This document shows positions 36,597 through 49,300 of a stretch of DNA of 64,000 bases, piece by piece. Below the pieces are notes generated by a model, which saw only the letters and a list, made by a program, of their open reading frames with translations, was not told where the DNA came from and did no database searches. Source of the DNA: Lentinula raphanica (Eukaryota > Basidiomycota > Agaricomycetes > Agaricales > Omphalotaceae); contig JANVFP010000055.1 in the NCBI GenBank assembly GCA_027919835.1, forward strand, positions 98,601 to 162,600. Direction: 5' to 3'. The position numbers and the translations under genes were made by a program. Within the stretch, counting starts at the first letter, position 1; the number at the start of each line of letters is the position of its first letter.

Positions 36597-37871
36597 ATGG
36601 AAGAGGAGGTCGCAAAGCTGAAAGAATACACTTTTCACGATCAAGACGTTGCAATTACTTAAACACGGAAGACCTGTTTCTACCTCATCATCACACCTCA
36701 TCACACTCGTACTTGATCGAAGAGCTTGACAAATGTTACTTCTGCGGCAGGTGTCTTAACTTACAGAATACAACATCACTTACCGCGCCACCGGTCAAAT
36801 TCAGCTGCAATTTTCGCCTGCGTTCCTGTCGTTCTTCCCATGGTCTGAGATGGAGCAAACCAGATGATCATCTTCTTGTGCTGAGGTTGTCATAATGGGG
36901 GTCCCAAATCGTCTACACTCCCAGCAGTTTTTCTTGCGTCTGTTCCGACAAGTCCGATGTTCTGGCACTTTCTAGAATGATGATCTAGGTTCGCGAGAAG
37001 CTGAAGGAGGTTTTCAATACTCGTCTCACTCCCTTCGATGCCTGCTTTCCTTAATTTGGAACTCTCAACTGTTTGAGACCTTTGAATTTCAGATATTTTC
37101 GGTATGTGTTGAGTCCAGCAAAACTGATTATTCGCCATGACTGAGCACCATTCGGTCTCCGTGTGTGTGTTCTATTCCAAGTGTTCGAATTGATATTCTT
37201 ACAGACTCGCACACTACATCTCAACTTTCCTGGTGCACAATCCACTTCCCGCGACTGTCATTCGAGGAGATTAGACGGAACTCAGCGGGGAATACCACTC
37301 ATACATGGGAATTCAATGTCTCGAAGGTTGGTGCACCTACAATTCGAACACAGTGAACCCCGGCTACGAATAATTGGTGCTTAAATGACTATTCTCGTCG
37401 TGGCTGAAGTTGAACGTGCCACCTTGTTGTACATTGACGAATGTTCAGCTAAAGAGACATGACTGCTTACACGACGCTTTTTGGAACAGCCAGTAGTCGA
37501 AGATGAAGGTTCAGGTAGAAATTTGAATCCAATCATCAACAACAGATTCCAGGTTCAATCAGCCGCTCGATGCCACCCGGGGCAGCCCGTCATTGGGAAG
37601 AAGCAACTGATCCTGTCCAGTGGGATGCTTTCTTTCGCGGTATGATCTAGCTGATCATCAGCCGATGTAAAGAAATGGACTAACGTTTTCAGAGCTGGAG
37701 CACAAACGGTCTCCTTACTACTAAGTCTGCCATGAACCATCAATAGGGGTGACATCTTGGTTGATGACCTCCCGACGAGAACGACTCCAAACTCGAAGTA
37801 GTGGCTTTGCCTGCCTGGTGTGAAATGGACTCTCGACCGGTAAGTCGTTAATTTCCCGTTGCTTGTACTGG
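36597..37871. other. Intergenic; duplicated upstream block of glycopeptide copy 2
   Basis: No gene supported. From about 37100 the sequence is related to 25290-26396, so the paralogous secreted gene moved together with over 700 bp of upstream DNA. Confidence 0.5.
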
Positions 37872-37879
37872 TATAAAAG
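37872..37879 (+). promoter_or_regulatory. TATA box
   Basis: TATAAAAG, 96 bp before the ATG at 37968, in the same context as the box at 26397. Confidence 0.75.
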
Positions 37880-37967
37880 CCCAATGTAAGATCTAGGGAA
37901 AGACAAGCTTTACCAACTGCTTCAGTTTTGGCTTGCTCACTACCCAGTTAACTACCAAGATCTCGGG

Positions 37968-39007
37968 ATGTTCTCGCTTTTCAAGCTCGCTGCCCTCTTT
38001 GCCGCTGTGGCCACTCTCGCCGCTGCTGAGACCCACACTGTCGTATTCGACAATCGGTAAGCTTCTCGTGTGATTCCTCCCGCTGGCATGTTTTGGCATT
38101 GATTCTCTATACAGATGTGGTACTGGAACGGTTAGCTCTGCAATACTTCCAGCAATCGTTCACCACTCAATACCTTTGTTGACCCTTGCAATTGATTAGC
38201 CTCTTCTGAAAGTGAACGGAGCTACACTGTCGACTGGCGGATCTGTGACCATCGACGGTATGTTGAATTCGAGCAAACTCGCGGGTCCATCAGACTCATA
38301 GTACCGTTATACAAGGCCCTCTTAGAAGTGCTATCGCGTGAGTGGACAGCTCGAATATTTATCGCTTTGTTTTGGACTAAGCATTCTTGTGATCAGTTAC
38401 CTTGACGTCGGTGAGCATCTCCACTCCCTGGCCTGTATACACTGTCGCTGACGGTGCTATAGGTTGTGGCGCTAATGGCGAAGGATGTACCATGGTTGAG
38501 ACCACTCTCGTCAATCCCACCACTCCTGGATCCGGGTCGAGCACTGATATTACTTTGATTCCTCCGTAAGCAGCCAAGGTTTCAAGAGTTCGCGCTTTCA
38601 TGTTGTATTGACTCGTATTTGATTATAGCCACTCGTTCTCTGTTACTACAGGCTTCGGGTGAGTCGCTTGGTAGATTGATTCGGGGATGCTGAATGATCT
38701 TTGGATTCCTCTGTCTAGTTATTTCGATGGCTGTGATGGCGCAGGTGCTGACTGTACGTCGAGTTTTCATTTGTTGTGTTGATTTTTCTGTTCTGTTCGC
38801 GATGCTGATTGTATACTTACCTTGAAATTAGGCACCAATGCTAATTGCGGTACTGCGTTCCACTCATCTGGTGACACTGGCGTTCAGGTTGCGTGTCAGA
38901 CTGACAATGTGAGCCTCCATGGCATCTAGGCGTTTGAATTCGTCGATTGTCTTGCTCAATATTTAATTATGTTCCAGGTCAACCTCGCGATTACTTTCTG
39001 TGATTAA
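37968..39007 (+). CDS. Small secreted Cys-rich 'glycopeptide'-type protein, copy 2
   Basis: Ten exons, about 157 aa, the same intron positions and phases as the gene at 26513. The signal peptide MFSLFKLAALFAAVATLAAA is nearly identical. Mature blocks are ETHTVVFDNRCGTGTPLL, IAYLDVGCGANGEGC, FGYFDGCDGAGADC and VACQTDNVNLAITFCD. Differences cluster in the loop replacing SSESCTTAFHVPTD by TNANCGTAFHSSGD. Frame and splice sites are intact, so both copies are probably expressed. Function unknown; extracellular. Confidence 0.8.
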
Positions 39008-39361
39008 GAACCGCCTTCGACTTTCATCAATGTATCGTATCTTTGGCACTAAGAGGTTTTGGAAACACGGGAATGAGTTGGAGCCTGTTGGAGCCTTTCG
39101 AACGGTACCGGTACAGAACTTGGAATCAATCATCATCTCTTGTTGTTGTATTCGTTGCTATCTGTTGAAGAATCTAAGTAAATAAGTACGTCTAAACTGT
39201 ACATCTGTAGCCCAAACAAAAAAGTAACATTCCGTCAAGCTCGTTAAAGCCAAACTGTTGGACTTCAGTATAGTATGATCGTCAATCTTCGATATTTCAA
39301 GGATTGACGGGCCTTCCCAGTGCCCCTGCCTTTAGGATTGCAAGTTCTTCAAAGCTCGAAC
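39008..39361. other. Intergenic region
   Basis: 354 bp between converging stops; nothing recognised. Confidence 0.5.
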
Positions 39362-40372
39362 TCAATCCAGGCTATCTAAGTCACTCCAGCCGTCGATCCG
39401 TCGCTGATAGAGTCTCTTGACGATCTCCCTCTTTCGAACATACTTGCAGTTGGAAGGACAACACTATCGTAAAGTGTTAGTCAGTAGATAGAAGGGATCG
39501 CTAGGGCTCACTACCTGGCCCCTGTGACGATCATGACCATCCCGACGAGCTATGATGGTCTTCGTCCGAAGTTCACCTTGTAGCTCTTCCGGACTCTGAC
39601 CCTCCTCGGTGCGTCTAATAAGCGGTAACCATACGTCACCGTGACCACTGGCAGAAACACAGCAAAGACTAAGATAGTAAGCGACAGCCTCACACGTTCG
39701 AATACATTGATCATGACCAGGACGATCGGAGTATGCAGGTGGCATCGGACAAGCTTGCATCGTCGAGTTGTAGTCGGGAAGTGAGGGTGGTCGGGTGAGG
39801 GTTGGCTGGTGCGTGATTATACCGGGACCGGGGGTATTACCATGATGAGGGTGGGGACGGGGATCGGCAGCAGCCTCAGCCTGGGCATCTGAGCTCAAAA
39901 GGGGGGTCAGGCTGCTATATGGCGGTGGATCATCATGATCGACTTCGGATACAGCGGTTGACCCAGAAAGTCCAGATCCTGTTGAACTAATAGACGCGGG
40001 GCGTCTACTTCGAGTATCTGGAGGAGTCATTGGAGGTCCGCCGGGGGAATGAGGAACTTCTTCGTCTGAGCGAGCCGAGTCGGAATGTATCGATTCTATC
40101 GAATGAACTTGGGATGGAGGATGATGAGTACCAGGACTTATGCGAGTAGTTCCGTCCATCGAGCTGCTAGGACGAGCATTTTGGCTGTCATGATGGAGAA
40201 CATCGATAAGGTCATCACTTTCGGGACGATCGTTTTTGTTGCTGCTGCTGCGTTTGCGATGCCCTCGACTGTCCGAAGAAGATTCTTGAAGATAATCCGG
40301 AGGGCCTACGGCAGCAGCAGCGATGTGCATGGCCAAAGTGGCTAGGGGAAGAAATGTATGAAAGATTCGCAT
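39362..40372 (-). CDS. Secreted Ser/Pro-rich protein of unknown function
   Basis: From ATG at 40372 with a signal peptide (FHTFLPLATLAMHIAAAAV). Then comes a long disordered Ser/Pro/His-rich region with basic RKRSSSNK and SRRPAS stretches, then CIRTCEAVAYYLSLCCVSA. The first exon reads to a stop at 39464, but GGCCAG followed by GTAGTGAG and an acceptor ending GATAG allow an intron of about 56 nt. Joining gives a C-terminus CCPSNCKYVRKREIVKRL and a stop at 39362. Four added Cys and a helical basic tail make the spliced form more likely, though not certain. No family recognised. Confidence 0.55.
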
Positions 40373-41433
40373 GGAGGGCTAGTGTGTGGGGATGTGGAAA
40401 GTTCGCTGAACTGCAATGAGAACGATCGGACCAGCCGAAAATTTAGATAAGGTCAAGGGCCGTATGGCAGGTGGTAGTAGGAGTTACTGGTGGGTCTTGA
40501 AAAAGCTTGAGTGGTCTCGAGCAATAGCATTATTATCTCTTATATATGTGATGCTTGATCATCGCAATCTGTCACTGAGTTGTCATTTAGCTCAATCGAC
40601 GACAAGTTAAAACATATCGCGGTATGGCAGATGATCAGGGATCATTGCTCTTTCAGTATCAGACGAGTCTAGAGGGAATGACGAAGGTAACAGTGGAGAT
40701 CAGAGGCTAGTAGCGAGTTGTGTTTGTATAGGAAGAAGTTGGCACTGCAACTTACTGCTATCAGATTCAGGGAAGACATAAGCGATCATTCGAAAAGCGA
40801 GGAGTCTTGTGTCCAAACTTGTCTCCAGTGGAACCCTTGTAAAATGGTGGTACAAAAGTTACTCAAAACAAAACCATCCATCACCGCACGGACTCCGTAC
40901 AGGTGTATCTGATGATTTTTCCAGTTGCAACACCGATCAGAGGGTCCCTAGGCAATGACTTGCGCAGGACGCGTTGAGAAGGGAGGGAGGTATATATATT
41001 CGAGGTAGAGGAATAAAGAAAAGTCTACAATAGTAGACTATAGTAGAAGACGGAAGACGGGTCGGACTCCGGAGGATGGACGAACGCCGAACGGAACAAT
41101 AAATGCCACGTGGCAAAATCGGAATAGATCCGATCAATTACCAAATTGGGAAATCGAGAACAATAAGCCTATTCTTCTTTCTACGCTGTTTAGCAAACAA
41201 CACTCAAAAGGCCAAAAGCGAACAATGGGTTCTCCAAAATGCTATTTAAACCAGCGAGAAATAGCCACCCAAACTCACAAACTCTTTCTCCCTCCCTCAC
41301 TAACGACCGGTGAAACGACCTTCAACCTCTCTGCTTGCTTTCTATCTTTTTCGCTGCGCGACTTCACCTTGAACGTTGAACCTGTCCTTCAAAAACCCTC
41401 GTTAATCGTCTTCCTCTCATTAAGAAATCTAGA
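40373..41433. promoter_or_regulatory. Divergent intergenic region before AA9 gene
   Basis: No gene seen in 1061 bp. A TATA-like TATTTAAA at 41243-41250 lies 184-191 bp before the AA9 start, followed by a pyrimidine-rich leader (41280-41420). A small palindrome GTCTACAATAGTAGAC lies near 41023-41038. Confidence 0.45.
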
Positions 41434-42534
41434 ATGATCTCTTCAGCTTTCCTCACCCTTCCACTTTTAGTTTCTCTATCCACCATCCCTCGTGTCTCTG
41501 CCCACGGCTGGCTCGGCTCAGTCACGATTGGCTCCCAGACGTTCGTTGGCAATGTTCCCAACGCGAGCCCGACCGGTACAGTCATCCGTCAGATCGACGA
41601 CGTTGACCCGGTTAAGGGCGCGTCTAATGCGTTCTTGAACTGTGGACAGAACGCACAGCTTGCTTCGGATGTCGCTCAGGCTAATCCTGGAGATACTGTT
41701 GCGTTTACGTGGGTCAATGGAGATGATGGACCTGTAAGTTCCCTCTCCTTTCCTTATGACCCTTCAGAATCTCATAGACGGCTTTCTTCCATTAGTGGGT
41801 TCACAACACTGGTCCAATGCAAACCTACATGACCTCCTGCGGCTCCGAATCCTGCTCGTCCTTCGACTCCTCCTCTGCCTCCTGGTTCAAAATCCAAGAA
41901 CAAGGCCGCATCACCCCAGGCGGCGACTGGGCCATGTCTCTCATGAACTCTGGTGCACCGGCGAATGTGACGATCCCGTCCAACATCGCGCCGGGTAACT
42001 ACCTCATCCGACACGAGCTTATCGCGCTCCAGATCGCTCAGACTGAAGGAGGTGCAGAGTTCTACCCAGCGTGTGTGCAAGTGAGTATCGGAGGTCAGGG
42101 AACGGGCACGCCGACAGATGAGGAGCTGGTGCAGCTTCCTGGAGCGTATAGCGACACTGATCCGGGAATCTTGGTTGATGTACGTTTTCTTTCTGGTTGC
42201 TTTCGCTCCGGTTTCGTTCCGACGTTCATATTCTTTCTCTGTGTAGGTCTACTCCAACCCGGATGCTGACTACGTTTTCCCTGGTCCAGCCGTTGCAGCG
42301 TTTGTCTCTGGAAGCACCGATTCTTCTTCGTCTGATTCTTCTTCGTCTTCCTCCGCCGTTTCCTCCGCCGTTTCTGCGTCTGCTTCCTCCACTGCTACAG
42401 CCGCTGCATCATCTTCGACCACCTCTACTTCAGGTTCTTGCAAGAAACGTCGCTCAGTCCCCGCTGTCGACGCTGTCGAGGTTCCCGTCGCTCGTCCGCG
42501 CCAGCTCAGTCGAGTGATGAAGAGTCTCTTGTGA
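41434..42534 (+). CDS. AA9 lytic polysaccharide monooxygenase
   Basis: Exons 41434-41733, 41796-42179 and 42247-42534 give 323 aa. The signal peptide ends ...IPRVSA, exposing His24 as the N-terminal His of the copper histidine brace (HGWLGSV). The second brace residue is His103 in WVHNTGPMQTYM. The axial-site block EFYPACVQVSI and the core PGNYLIRHELIALQ are present. These enzymes oxidatively cleave cellulose or related beta-glucans with a copper centre. After the catalytic domain comes a Ser/Ala-rich linker and, instead of a CBM1, a short basic end with KKRRS. Extracellular; suggests a plant-biomass-degrading lifestyle. Confidence 0.9.
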
Positions 42535-43387
42535 ACGCGCAGTGAACAAGCAGTACATAAACGTCACTTTCCTGCCACGATCATTGCACGCTCGTCATGC
42601 CCATGGACTATAGACTGATTGTTGTTTGTTTGTCTGTTGTAATCCCTCCCCTCCCTCTTTCATTCTTTCTTGCGAGTTCAAGAAGATCGAAGGGGGATTC
42701 ATCATGATGTTGTATCGATAGTCTTGATATATCTACACGTATCATATCGTATATACATAGATTAGCATTAATAGAAAGAAGTCACTCCTTTCAATGACAC
42801 TGGACTGATGTTGAGCGTGGACGGGAATGTGAACAAGTAATTGGATTGGTGGTTCAGAATATGCGTCATCATCATCGACGGATTGAGTACAGATTAGGAC
42901 GAGAGTTCGTGATGCGGAATATGACATCGAGCATACAATACATACTAAATTGTGAACGAAGACACCCTCCGGGCGTTCTGGGGTGCGACGAAGTGGGAAG
43001 TATGAACAAAACAAAAAGGAAGCAAGGATTGAGAAGGGATGAAATCTATAGCTCAGTGAGTAATGGTGTACAAGAGGGACAAAAAAGTACGAAACGAATT
43101 GGAGGGGCAACACAAAGGCCGAAACGGAAAGCACGAATCGAAGTGGTAGAAAATCTATGGTAGTAAGGAAGACGGAGGCCTGACAGTCGGGACTCGGTGT
43201 GTGGTCGGACGAGTCCAACTGAATCGGGCCTTCCGAAGGGTTCGTGGATATACCTAAGGACAAGTCAACCTACTACGTTTGAGTCGACAATAGTCATGAG
43301 ACTCACCAAGCACAACCGAGGTTTCTTCATCGCCCGACCGTCTGGTCCCATCCTAGATCTGAAGCTGAGCGCTGAAGGCCTGACGGG
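42535..43387. other. Intergenic region
   Basis: 3' flanks of two convergent genes. About 42990-43387 resembles 50520-50858 (both contain GCAAGGATTGA and AATCTATAG words), the 3' side of a tandem duplication of the gene at 43388. Confidence 0.5.
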
Positions 43388-46300
43388 TCAAAAGATCTCC
43401 GTCTCCTCAGGCTCAGGCACGGCGGGGAGCTGGTTATGCAATTCAAGAGGGTTTCTCCAGAATTCCATGTTGTCCAAAACCTGCGCATTTTTGGCACGAT
43501 ACATTTCCGTAACGTTGAGCTTCTTTGCTTCGATCTTGTTGTACATATCCCATTCCCAAGGCATATCAACCTCCGAACTGAGTGCGAACCCTGCTCCTGT
43601 ACCCTTCTTCTGAACCATCTTCTCAAACATAGTCTGGTATTTCGGGAGATCGAAGGTGTATTCCACAACTGGATATTGTTGGTCTTTCTTGTGCTCGATC
43701 AACTTTTCCTCGAAAATCATCAAGACTTGGAAAATGGAGGCAGCGTTGGGAAGTTTCCCAGAACGACGATCGTTGATTGTTGCAATGACTTCAGTGAACA
43801 CCTTTAATCTGGTTGGATTAGACATCCTTGCAGTTCCAATAGCGACAAAGACACGGCTGGTAGGCCTCGAGCCGACTTCTGCTATAGCTAGGATGCTCGT
43901 TTTTGGAGTACGTTCCATAGGACCCCACTCTGATGAACGCTGCAATATGGTTCGATAGCCCACGATTTTTGATTGTATCGGGTCGGATAACACACACAGT
44001 GTCCAGAGACTCTCTGGAGAGTCAAGGTCCCCCGGGCGATGAACCATCACCCCAATGGTGAATGTTTGGACTAGTACATCATCCATCGCGGGTCAGATTG
44101 TTGTAAATCATCATGAGTGTTAGATAGTGACAACGCGTCTTCATCTGCATAAGCCCACATATCGGTACTATATATATTATACCTTACTAAGCCGTGTATT
44201 ACTAACCTGGGACGAAGCAAGCCCCTCATCGTTTCTTGCTTCGTACCAGGTATGCTCAATTCTCTTTCTCGTTTGTATACAATCAAGTAATCGTTTCTTG
44301 CTTCGTACCAGTACCGAAATATATTCATTCTGTCAACCTTCAATAGGTTATGGGCCCCGTGTTCTAAATCACTGCATCTACTGCACCAACAACAATAGCT
44401 TCTTTATCAAATTTTTCTTGAACAAACACGATATGGAGTTGACCGACGAAGCCAAAGACTGGAAACACATTATCTTGACTCCCATCAAGGAAGCTGATGA
44501 TGGTTCCAACAACTATAATGAATTCAAGCGAAAGTCAATGTTCGAGCTCGATGCTGCGGGATATTGGAAATACATTGATGGTGTCGACTATAATCCTCCC
44601 CAAATTCCTATACTCCAGCCAACCAGAGAAATGCGAGGTCTTGATCTTGCAGGGAACCCTTCCACATTCCGAATTCCCGGTAATGAGGCCGAAGTACAAG
44701 CTGCACGAGATAAGGCGAAAGGATGGCTAGAAGGAGACAAGAAAGCGTTAGCCATCATCGTCAGAGCGGTTCCAGTAGAGAAGCTGTATCTTCTCGAAGA
44801 ATGCACATCCGCTCATGCAGCTTGGAAAGCGCTCAAAAACGAGTACGAACCTACCAATACGCTATCTGCTCTTACGATTATGCAACAAATTATCGGGAAT
44901 CAGTGCAAACTCGAAGATAACCCTGTGGCGTGGTTAGAGGTGATGGTTCGGCTTTATGGTCGGTTGCGAGATGCCGATCCGAAGATGATGTCGGATTGGG
45001 ATTTTGCTAAACACCTGATCACGTTGATGACGCGGGATGAAAACTGGCGATATTGTCGAGACGAGTTGAGGAATAAGCTGAGAGTAGCCGAAATAGCTGG
45101 TCGAACATTTTCTTCGCAATCGGTGGTTCGCCGCCTCAAGGACGAAGAGGTCGAGCTTGGTATAGCTCCCTATATTGCTTCACTGAATACGATCATGACC
45201 TCTAGCAAAGGAAAGAATGTCGATCGAGCCAATCATCAAGCTGTTCCTGGAGTCTACACTGCAAACGAATTCGTGAATAACGCTTCTGGTTCACGGTATT
45301 TGCAGAGGGACGATAGAAAATTCAAACCTTACCCTAATCAGAAACCGCCTGGCAACCGTTCATCTTCTACCTTCAACTCTAGTCTAATCTGTGAAAATCC
45401 ATTCTGTGTCTTTGCACAAGGTCATACGATCGATAACTGTTTTGTCTACGGTGGTGGAAAAGCTGGTCAATATCCGAATAACTACAACGGTCCAAGAGAC
45501 TTACATCTATCGCCGAATGCTCGAGTCACTGCACGACGAAGGCATGTTTTGGAAAGAGCTAGAGGAGGAAGACCAGCAGGTGGAGTAAACCGCTTCGCCA
45601 GTAGAGGAAATCGCTTTGCAGGATTGGGTGTCTCAAATGAAACTGCTGCTACAAGAGATAATGGAGTCAATAACGTTACTGACAATGATGATCCTCCGAC
45701 CTACGCTGGAATGGTCGAAGGAGGAGGTGAGGCTGAAGAAGAAGAAGTTGAGAGAGTGATTGAGAGGGTAGAGGATGGGTTTGCATTCATGTTGGATGTC
45801 GCAGAAGGTCCGGAGTTGGACAAAACAGAGGATGAAATATGTGTCAACGAAGAAGTGAAGATCAACGCGATTGCTTTGAATATCGAAGTCCCCCAGAATG
45901 ATTCAATCAATCACGATACAGGAGCAACCAGGCATATTTTCCGTGAACGAAAATTCTTCAGCGACTACGAAACACTTGAAACACCTATTCAAGTGCATGG
46001 TTTTGGTTCAAACTTGTCAGCTGTGGCTATAGGAAAAGGGACAGTCACCTTACAGGCAAAATTCAAGAATATTCTTCGCTCATTCTCCCTTTCCAATGTC
46101 CTTCATATTCCATCAGCTAGGTGCAACTTGATTTCAGGCTCTAGACTCGATAAAAAGGGAGTGAAGACCAAGACTGGAGACGGGCATATCATTTATTACA
46201 ACTCCCGCAATATTCCTTTTGCCGCGGGGAGCATCGTACGAGACTTGTTCAAGATGGAGGTCACACCGATAGAGAACGTAGAGAAGAAAGATGAAGAAAC

Positions 46301-49300
46301 CAACTTTGTTGCCACGGTACCCGACGTAACTGAATTATTCGGAACCGGCTCCGATTCCGAATTTGCCAAGCGTGTGGGTTTTACCACCGTCTAATGGGGC
46401 ATATAGACGTAAAAGGCCTCAAGAGTGCTACTACAGGCCTACCCATTGACAGCGTAGAGGTCAAGCACTGCCGAATTTGTGCACTTGCAAATATCAAGCG
46501 TCTTTCCTTTCCTAAACGATCAAATACGCGAGCTGACCGCCCTCTTTTTCGTATCCATTCTGATATCTGTGGACCTCTCCCTCTGGGCTACGGCAATTTT
46601 CAATTCTTCATCATCTTCGTTGACGACTACTCCCGATTCATCATCATCTACTTTCTCAAGCACAAATCCGATGCGCTAAAGTGTTTTATTGAATTCCGAC
46701 TAGCAGCCGAAAAGTATCTAGGCTATGATCTAGCCATTCTACGAGTCGATAACGCGCCAGAATTGATCTTCGGTCAATTTGAAGAATATTGCAAAGCAAA
46801 TGGTATAACCTTTGAACGTACGATTCCTGATGCATCTCAACAAAATGGTGTGGCCGAAAGAACTATCCAAACGATTGAATACATGTCAAGGGCTATGCTA
46901 GTAGACGGGAAGCTATCGCATTGGTTCTGGCCACTCTCCACACAAGCAGCAGTGCATATCAAAAATCGAGTCCCTCATTCTGCTCTACCACGCGATACTA
47001 CACCATTCCAACGTTGGTTACGGAAGCGTGCTGACCTTTCTCATCTGCGACCATTTGGAGCACTAGTAACCGCTCGAAAGACAAATTCAGATTCTCTAAA
47101 CAAAGCGGTGGAACGAGGAGAAGAAGGTCGATTTGTTGGTTACGCCAGAGATGCTAAAGGCTATCTTATATACTTCCCTCACTCTAAAACCATTCGTCCG
47201 CGACGGGATGTTGAATTCCATGGTTTCCCGGTTGAACTTCCTACTCCTCGTTTATCCGAATTTCTATGGGATGACATCCCATTCGAACTGGAAAAACGTT
47301 TCCAGAACAGCGATAAACGTATCGCTATACATATCGAATCCAAAACGAATGCTTCAGATCTGTGAGTAGAACTCACAGACTTCATATGCGAATCTAATAT
47401 TATTATAGGACTCATAGTCCTGATAAAACTGTACCAAACGAATCCATTGTTGAATCGAATACTCCGTGAGTAATGTACTCACTAACTCTTACTGAACTAA
47501 ATCGAATACACATAGAACACATAACGAGAATCTTCCTGATGTAGTAATGCAAGATCCTTCTGCTGAAGCTGAAAGTATTGCGATGCGAAAAGCACCTCGT
47601 ATTCGGCGTTTACCAGCTAGATATATCACAGATCAGGCTATCGCTTCTGACTCTACGGAAAAGGGGGGGTTGAGCATCTTGCTTGCTATCCTTGAGTCCG
47701 AAGAAGAGGAAGAACTCGAAATCGAATGCCATAAAGCTGAAATTGGGGACGTAGTGAAGTGTTTGATGGAAGCTGAAGTTCTTCATGCTGGCGAAGCATA
47801 TGTTGGTGGGGCATTAACAGAACCCATAGATGATGCCGAAGCAAAAGATCCTAACTCAATCGAAGAAGCTCAAACGTCAATCTACTGGTCTCACTGGTTA
47901 GCAGCAGTCTACGAAGAACTTGAATCCCTTGAACAGAAAGGTGTATACGAGGAGGTTGAGCGTTTACCACCAGGACGGAAAGCAGTCGACTCGAAATGGG
48001 TTCTACATATCAAACGTGATCGCGACGGACTCATCTCTCGGTTCAAAGCCAGACTAGTAGCAAAAGGCTTTACTCAAATTCCGGGCCAGGATTTCACTTA
48101 CACCTTTGCTCCTGTTGCACGGTGGGAATCTATGCGAACCATTCTAGCTCTAGCTGCTGAACAAGACATGGAGCTGCGACAAGTAGATGTCAAAACTGCA
48201 TTCCTCAATGGACCGTTAGATGAAGAAATATATATGCGTCAACCTTCTATCATAGGAATAGGATACTGGCGCCTACGAAAAGGATTGTACGGTCTAAAAC
48301 AATCAGGACGACAATGGTACCTAGAGCTTAATGCTAAGCTAGAATCCATAGGCTTCAAACGAACCGAATCTGACTGGAGTGTATATATTCGGTCAACCCC
48401 AGAGGCTAAACGTTCATATGTCACTACAAGTGTGGATGACATGCTCATCGCTTCTAACTCCATTCTCGAATCAGACTCAGTCACTGCCGAACTCAAATCT
48501 TTGTTCGAAATCACCGATAACGGGTCACCCAACTTCCACTTAGGGTGTAGCATCGAGCGAAACAGGACTCGTCGTACTATCAAGATTAGCCAAGCATCCT
48601 ATACTCAAGCCATACTCCGCGAGTTTGGCTATGAAAATTGTAATGCAGTTACTACACCTATGGATCCCGGAAAACGACTTGCACCTCAAACATCGATCCT
48701 CACCAAAGACGAAGCTAATCGAGTACAAGAGTTCCCATATCGAACTGTAGTCGGAAAGTGCATGTATCTGTGCACTTGCTCTAGACCAGATATCGCTTAT
48801 ACAGTGCGAGAACTTGCTCGATTCATGGCATCGTATGGTCCAGATCACATAGCTGCCGCAAAACATTTGCTTCGTTACCTGAAAGGTACCCAGAACTATG
48901 GTATCTTCCTAGGATCAACCAACGTGGTGTATCCGACAATTCGAGCGCTGACTGATTCAGATTGGGGTATGGGAGATGCAAGAAAGTCAATCTCAGGTTT
49001 TCTCGTTCTACTCGGTGAATCGCCGCTATCTTGGAGCTCGAAACAGCAAACCGTCATTGCGTTATCCTCTTGTGAAGCCGAATATCTAGCATCGACCCAT
49101 TGCGCGAGAGAAGTTTTATGGTTCCGAAACTTTCTTAGTGAACTAGGATTTCCTCAATTCTCACCGACGACAATATTTTGCGATAACCAAGGCACCATTG
49201 CCTGTACTCATGATCCCCATTCACACAGCAAAATGAAGCACATATCGATTCGCGAACATTTCATCCGGGACTGCGTAGCAAAGCGACAAATCAATATTAT

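Noticed and set aside
42742..43263. 173-aa minus-strand frame downstream of the AA9 gene
   Set aside because: Phe/Leu/Ser-rich composition, no homology with the duplicated flank at 50.5 kb as protein; non-coding 3' flank.
44127..44432. Extension of the Gag frame upstream into the LTR
   Set aside because: Open by chance across LTR and primer site; first sensible Met is at 44433.
46317..46370. Intron that would bridge the Copia frame break
   Set aside because: Donor GTACCC is weak and the join stays in frame 0, so it does not repair the break.
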